A stretch of 64,000 bases of DNA from UMGS1696 sp045643285 (GTDB taxonomy: Bacteria; Bacillota; Clostridia; Oscillospirales; CAG-272). Below, one piece after another: positions 61,290 to 64,000 of this stretch. Position 1 is the first letter of the stretch, and the number at the start of each line of letters is the position of its first letter. The notes under the pieces are model-generated. The model made no database searches, was not told where the DNA came from, and was given only the letters and a program-made list of their open reading frames with translations. Location of the stretch: the NCBI GenBank assembly GCA_045643285.1, contig JAZUKN010000102.1:62001-126000 (forward strand), written 5' to 3'. The translations under genes and the position numbers were made by a program.

Positions 61290-61326
61290 AAACCAGACTG
61301 AATAAAAACTCAGTCTGTTTTTTCTT
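61290..61326 (+). terminator. terminator of the polysaccharide operon
   Basis: CAGACTGA / TCAGTCTG stem with an 8-nt A-rich loop and TTTTTTCTT tail. It overlaps the 3' end of the convergent FkbM gene. Confidence 0.8.
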
Positions 61327-62389
61327 GTTTAACAGCATACAGCATCAGATCCCACATCGGGATGCACGGCACACGCCTCAGATACAGCCTGTGCTTAGGC
61401 AAAAGCTCGTGGACGTACAAAATCAGCCCGAATAAGTCGTCAGTCCTGTGATAGAGCGAAACGGCAAGAGAGGGCTTGTCGCGGCTTATGACAGATAATG
61501 CACCGTCGAGCGCGGCTTTTTCGTCCCCCTCAACGTCGAGCTTGATGAGATCGACTTTTTCGTTTCCGATAAGCCCGTCTATTGTCTGCTTGTTGACTTC
61601 AACGACCTTTGCACGTCTGTTTCTCCCGTTCTCCCCCGAACCGCGGCTTTGTGATGATATGTATTCAGCGATTCCGCACTCGCTTGAGAGCATAGCGTTC
61701 ACCGGAATCACTTTCGTCCTCGATTCGCTTTCGGCGTATTCGCAGAGCTTTTTGTATGTCCTGCCGTCTGCTTCGACCGCATAGATTTTCTCCGGCTCAA
61801 GATACTCGGCGAACAGAGCAGTACTGTCTCCTTTGAAAGCACCGCCGTCGATCAAGGTTTTGATTTTGCCTTTTCCGAACAGGGAAGAGAGCGTCTCTTC
61901 CGTCGCTTCCGTCTCATGGAGATAGCATAGTTTGCCTGTCAGACGGAAGTTCACGGCGTCCTCGTACAGCTTTGCCGATACCTCGTCAGACAGCACAGAA
62001 GCCGCTTTTTCGAGCATATCCGCATGACTGCGGTAGTAGACCATGTCGAACAGTTCTCCGCCGTACAGAGGCACCTCGGGGATGATAAGCTCGTGCCGCA
62101 CGTCTAGCTCCTCAATAAATGCCGTAACGTCAGGCAGAGTCGTTCCGAACGCGAGCAGAATAATTATATCGTCTCCGTATTCACTTACCACATCGCTGTA
62201 TGACCGCACGGGATAACCTCGGAACGTCCGCTCCCTAACGAATCCGTCGGATGCAAACACCGCATCGGGCTTGACACCGTATTTTTCGAGCGCATCGAAA
62301 ATTTTGTCCGCACCGTTGCCCGTTCCGTATATCACGATCGACTTGTCGTGTGTCGCCAGCCGATCCCATAAAGAATAGTTTTCCGTCAT
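61310..62389 (-). CDS. FkbM-family methyltransferase with N-terminal Rossmann-like domain
   Basis: A 359-residue protein. Residues 15-105 look like a nucleotide-binding domain (KSIVIYGTGNGADKIFDALE). The FkbM SAM-dependent methyltransferase lies at about 185-345: LIDGGAFKGDSTALFAEY as the SAM loop and VDLIKLDVEGDEKAALDGAL as the family signature. FkbM proteins O-methylate sugars or antibiotics. The position beside an envelope polysaccharide operon suggests a glycan target, but the gene is convergent to it. The start overlaps the amidohydrolase stop by 4 nt. Confidence 0.88.
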   Translation of the reverse strand: MTENYSLWDRLATHDKSIVIYGTGNGADKIFDALEKYGVKPDAVFASDGFVRERTFRGYPVRSYSDVVSEYGDDIIILLAFGTTLPDVTAFIEELDVRHELIIPEVPLYGGELFDMVYYRSHADMLEKAASVLSDEVSAKLYEDAVNFRLTGKLCYLHETEATEETLSSLFGKGKIKTLIDGGAFKGDSTALFAEYLEPEKIYAVEADGRTYKKLCEYAESESRTKVIPVNAMLSSECGIAEYISSQSRGSGENGRNRRAKVVEVNKQTIDGLIGNEKVDLIKLDVEGDEKAALDGALSVISRDKPSLAVSLYHRTDDLFGLILYVHELLPKHRLYLRRVPCIPMWDLMLYAVKQEKTD

Positions 62390-63207
62390 TGTATCTTATC
62401 TAAAACGAAGTATCGCTCCGCATTGTTCCAGAGTATGTCTTCGCGCTCCTTGTCTGTCAGTTTTATTTTCATAAATCTCTCAACTTCATCGGAGAGATCG
62501 GGTACGGGGTAGTCCGTGCCGAACATTATGTTTTCTTCGCCGAGCGTGCCGATTATCTCCGCCGCTTTTTCGGGTGACATCAGCCAAAGACTGCTCGACG
62601 TGTCGAACATCAGATTTTTGATCCCTTTCAGAACTGGTACGGATTCGTTAAACGATTTGTATCCTCCGAAATGCGCGGCAGTGATCTCAAGAGCAGGGAA
62701 CAGAGAAGAGAGACGCACGAGCTTGTCGGGAGAAGAATAGCGGAAGGTCGTTCTGTCGTCGCCCATGTGAAGACATAGCTTCATTTTTTTCGCGCACATT
62801 ATTTCGTATAGCGGCAATAGCTTCGCGTCGTCAAGGTCGATCCCCTGTATATCGGGATGCAGCTTCACGCCGGTCAAGCCGAGCGAGGCGGCTCTGTCAA
62901 GCTCCGCTTCAAAATCGGGGTAGTCCTGGTGCATTGACGCAAAGCCTACGGTTTTGAATCCGTGTTCGCGCGATAATTTAACCGATGCCGCAACAGCATC
63001 GTTGACTTTTTGAACCTGGTGCGGATTAGTCGCAACGCAGAAGAGCAGAAAACCGCCGAAGCCGAGTTTTTTCCCTTTTTCTTCGAGATCGTCGTATGTA
63101 CCTTTGTTGTCGACGGGGAAAGAATAGAACTCTGCGAGATTAGCGCAGGCACGTGCGGCGATCACTTCGGGATATGTGTGAGCATGAGCGTCAAAAATTC
63201 TGAACAT
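62386..63207 (-). CDS. amidohydrolase-superfamily metal hydrolase
   Basis: A 273-residue TIM-barrel hydrolase of the Amidohydro_2 group. Metal residues appear as FDAHAH (His8, His10), GVKLHPD, LHMGD (His at the strand-5 site), ITAAHFGG and the strand-8 Asp in FGTDYP. The reaction could be hydrolysis or decarboxylation and cannot be set from sequence. It is co-translated with the FkbM gene downstream (4-nt overlap). No clear promoter was fixed. Confidence 0.87.
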   Translation of the reverse strand: MFRIFDAHAHTYPEVIAARACANLAEFYSFPVDNKGTYDDLEEKGKKLGFGGFLLFCVATNPHQVQKVNDAVAASVKLSREHGFKTVGFASMHQDYPDFEAELDRAASLGLTGVKLHPDIQGIDLDDAKLLPLYEIMCAKKMKLCLHMGDDRTTFRYSSPDKLVRLSSLFPALEITAAHFGGYKSFNESVPVLKGIKNLMFDTSSSLWLMSPEKAAEIIGTLGEENIMFGTDYPVPDLSDEVERFMKIKLTDKEREDILWNNAERYFVLDKIQ

Positions 63208-63219
63208 TTTCGTCTGACC

Positions 63220-63248
63220 TTGATTTTCCGTGATTTTTGTGATAAAAT
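63220..63248 (+). promoter_or_regulatory. promoter of the HIT gene
   Basis: TTGATT, a 17-nt spacer and TAAAAT, about 37 nt before the ATG. Confidence 0.55.
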
Positions 63249-63284
63249 GAATTTACACTATATTATACCACAGGAGAGAACAAA

Positions 63285-63629
63285 ATGGATTGCTTATTTT
63301 GTAAAATTATTGCCGGAGAAATACCGTCCGCAAAAGTTTATGAAGACGAATACTGCTACGCATTCAAGGATATAGCGCCGGAAGCACCGTGCCACGTTCT
63401 TGTAGTGCCGAAAACGCACATCTCGTCAATGGATGAGATCACGCCCGAAAACAGCGCAGTCGTTGCGCGTATCTTCGAGAAGATCCCCGAAATCGCACGG
63501 CTCGGCGGTGCTGAGAACGGCTACAGAGTAATTTCGAACTGCGGCGAGGACGGCGGTCAGTCAGTTATGCACCTGCATTTCCATATCCTCGGCGGCGCAA
63601 AGCTCCCTCTTCACCTGAACGGAAACTGA
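63285..63629 (+). CDS. HIT-family nucleotide hydrolase (HinT type)
   Basis: A 114-residue histidine-triad protein. The active site HLHFHILGG holds His96, His98 and the nucleophile His100. CLFCKIIAGEIPS at the start includes a CxxC pair that can bind zinc with His residues. HinT proteins hydrolyse AMP-lysine and other phosphoramidates. CAGGAGAG precedes the ATG. Monocistronic with a strong terminator. Confidence 0.95.
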   Translation: MDCLFCKIIAGEIPSAKVYEDEYCYAFKDIAPEAPCHVLVVPKTHISSMDEITPENSAVVARIFEKIPEIARLGGAENGYRVISNCGEDGGQSVMHLHFHILGGAKLPLHLNGN

Positions 63630-63646
63630 AAAAACATCTGTAAACG

Positions 63647-63695
63647 AAAATCCTTCTGTGGGCTTCAAATGAAAAGCGCATAGAAGGATTTTTTG
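63647..63695 (+). terminator. terminator of the HIT gene
   Basis: A perfect AAAATCCTTCT / AGAAGGATTTT stem with a 24-nt loop and T tail. Confidence 0.85.
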
Positions 63696-63696
63696 T

Positions 63697-63957
63697 GTGA
63701 GTCAGTCTTTCTGTAAACCAACGGATCGAAATAAACCCGTTTATCACGTCACGATAAGTGAAAAGATAAAAAATTACCGCCATGAAAACAAGCTGACTCA
63801 AAGCGAGTTCGGACGGCTGATCGGTGTGTCTGCTCAGGTGGTATGTAAATGGGAGCAGAATATCTGTTATCCCGATATAATATTTCTGCCGCATCTTGCA
63901 CGCAACTTAAGCTGTACGACCGATGATTTTTTCGAAAAACAAGAAACCGGCAAATGA
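63697..63957 (+). CDS. small XRE-family helix-turn-helix protein, start uncertain
   Basis: Up to 86 residues. A Cro/C1-type helix-turn-helix covers about residues 20-80 (LTQSEFGRLIGVSAQVVCKWE, LARNLSCTTDDFF). The GTG at 63697 has no ribosome site and sits in the tail of the preceding terminator. No better in-frame start precedes the domain, so the gene may be degraded or may use an unusual start. It lacks any effector domain. Confidence 0.55.
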   Translation: MSQSFCKPTDRNKPVYHVTISEKIKNYRHENKLTQSEFGRLIGVSAQVVCKWEQNICYPDIIFLPHLARNLSCTTDDFFEKQETGK

Positions 63958-64000
63958 AATTTTCCCAATTTCAATTAACGGTAAAGGTTTTTTCGGATAA

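Overview
The window looks like a chromosomal segment of an endospore-lineage Clostridia bacterium (Bacillota), probably an uncultured, anaerobic, gut- or rumen-type member. The evidence is many near-consensus sigma-A promoters (TTGACA-17-TATAAT type), Gram-positive ribosome binding sites, spore genes (spoVAD, spoVAE, a PdaA-like deacetylase), S-layer homology (SLH) surface proteins, type I dockerins, WhiA, TagO and a ZTP riboswitch. Base composition and codon use look even across the window, and I see no prophage, integrase or rRNA. The species cannot be named from the sequence.

Layout. 1-9.3 kb: the end of a YczE/DUF6198 membrane protein, an alpha/beta hydrolase, a STAS protein, then a ZTP-riboswitch-led operon for the last steps of IMP synthesis (PurO-like cyclohydrolase, stand-alone AICAR formyltransferase, formate-THF ligase), a secreted phosphodiesterase with a LamG domain, and a MATE exporter. 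9.3-11.3 kb: an XRE regulator, a 129-bp repeat element with a solo end, an EamA transporter and tRNA-Pro. 11.4-22.8 kb: a long rightward housekeeping operon (nusB, M22/TsaD paralogue, xseA, xseB, ispA, tlyA, nadK, argR, recN, tyrS, a HAD-MurB fusion, whiA). 22.8-33.3 kb: a hairpin array leading into dnaE, then a class A PBP, a TspO-like protein, thioredoxin, Hsp33, an unknown protein and a CDF metal exporter.

33.4-51 kb is the accessory surface region. It encodes a 1717-residue SLH protein with a cohesin-like N-terminal domain and long internal repeats, a dockerin protein with transglutaminase and leucine-rich repeats, a second short cohesin-like/SLH protein, a clostripain-type protease, a Card1-like CARF nuclease with no CRISPR locus beside it, a DUF819 protein, a GNAT protein and a second dockerin protein. 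The dockerin/cohesin-like/SLH combination suggests a cell-surface assembly related in plan to a cellulosome, but carrying protein-active modules rather than glycoside hydrolases.

51-64 kb: spoVAD-spoVAE (without spoVAC) beside two CE4 deacetylases, a second copy of the repeat element, asnA, a lone BlaI-type repressor, an envelope polysaccharide operon (O-antigen-ligase-like protein, two DUF4330-like proteins, TagO/WecA, an unknown anchored protein), an FkbM methyltransferase with an amidohydrolase, a HIT protein and a small XRE protein.

All calls come from reading the sequence and recalling protein families. No database search was run.
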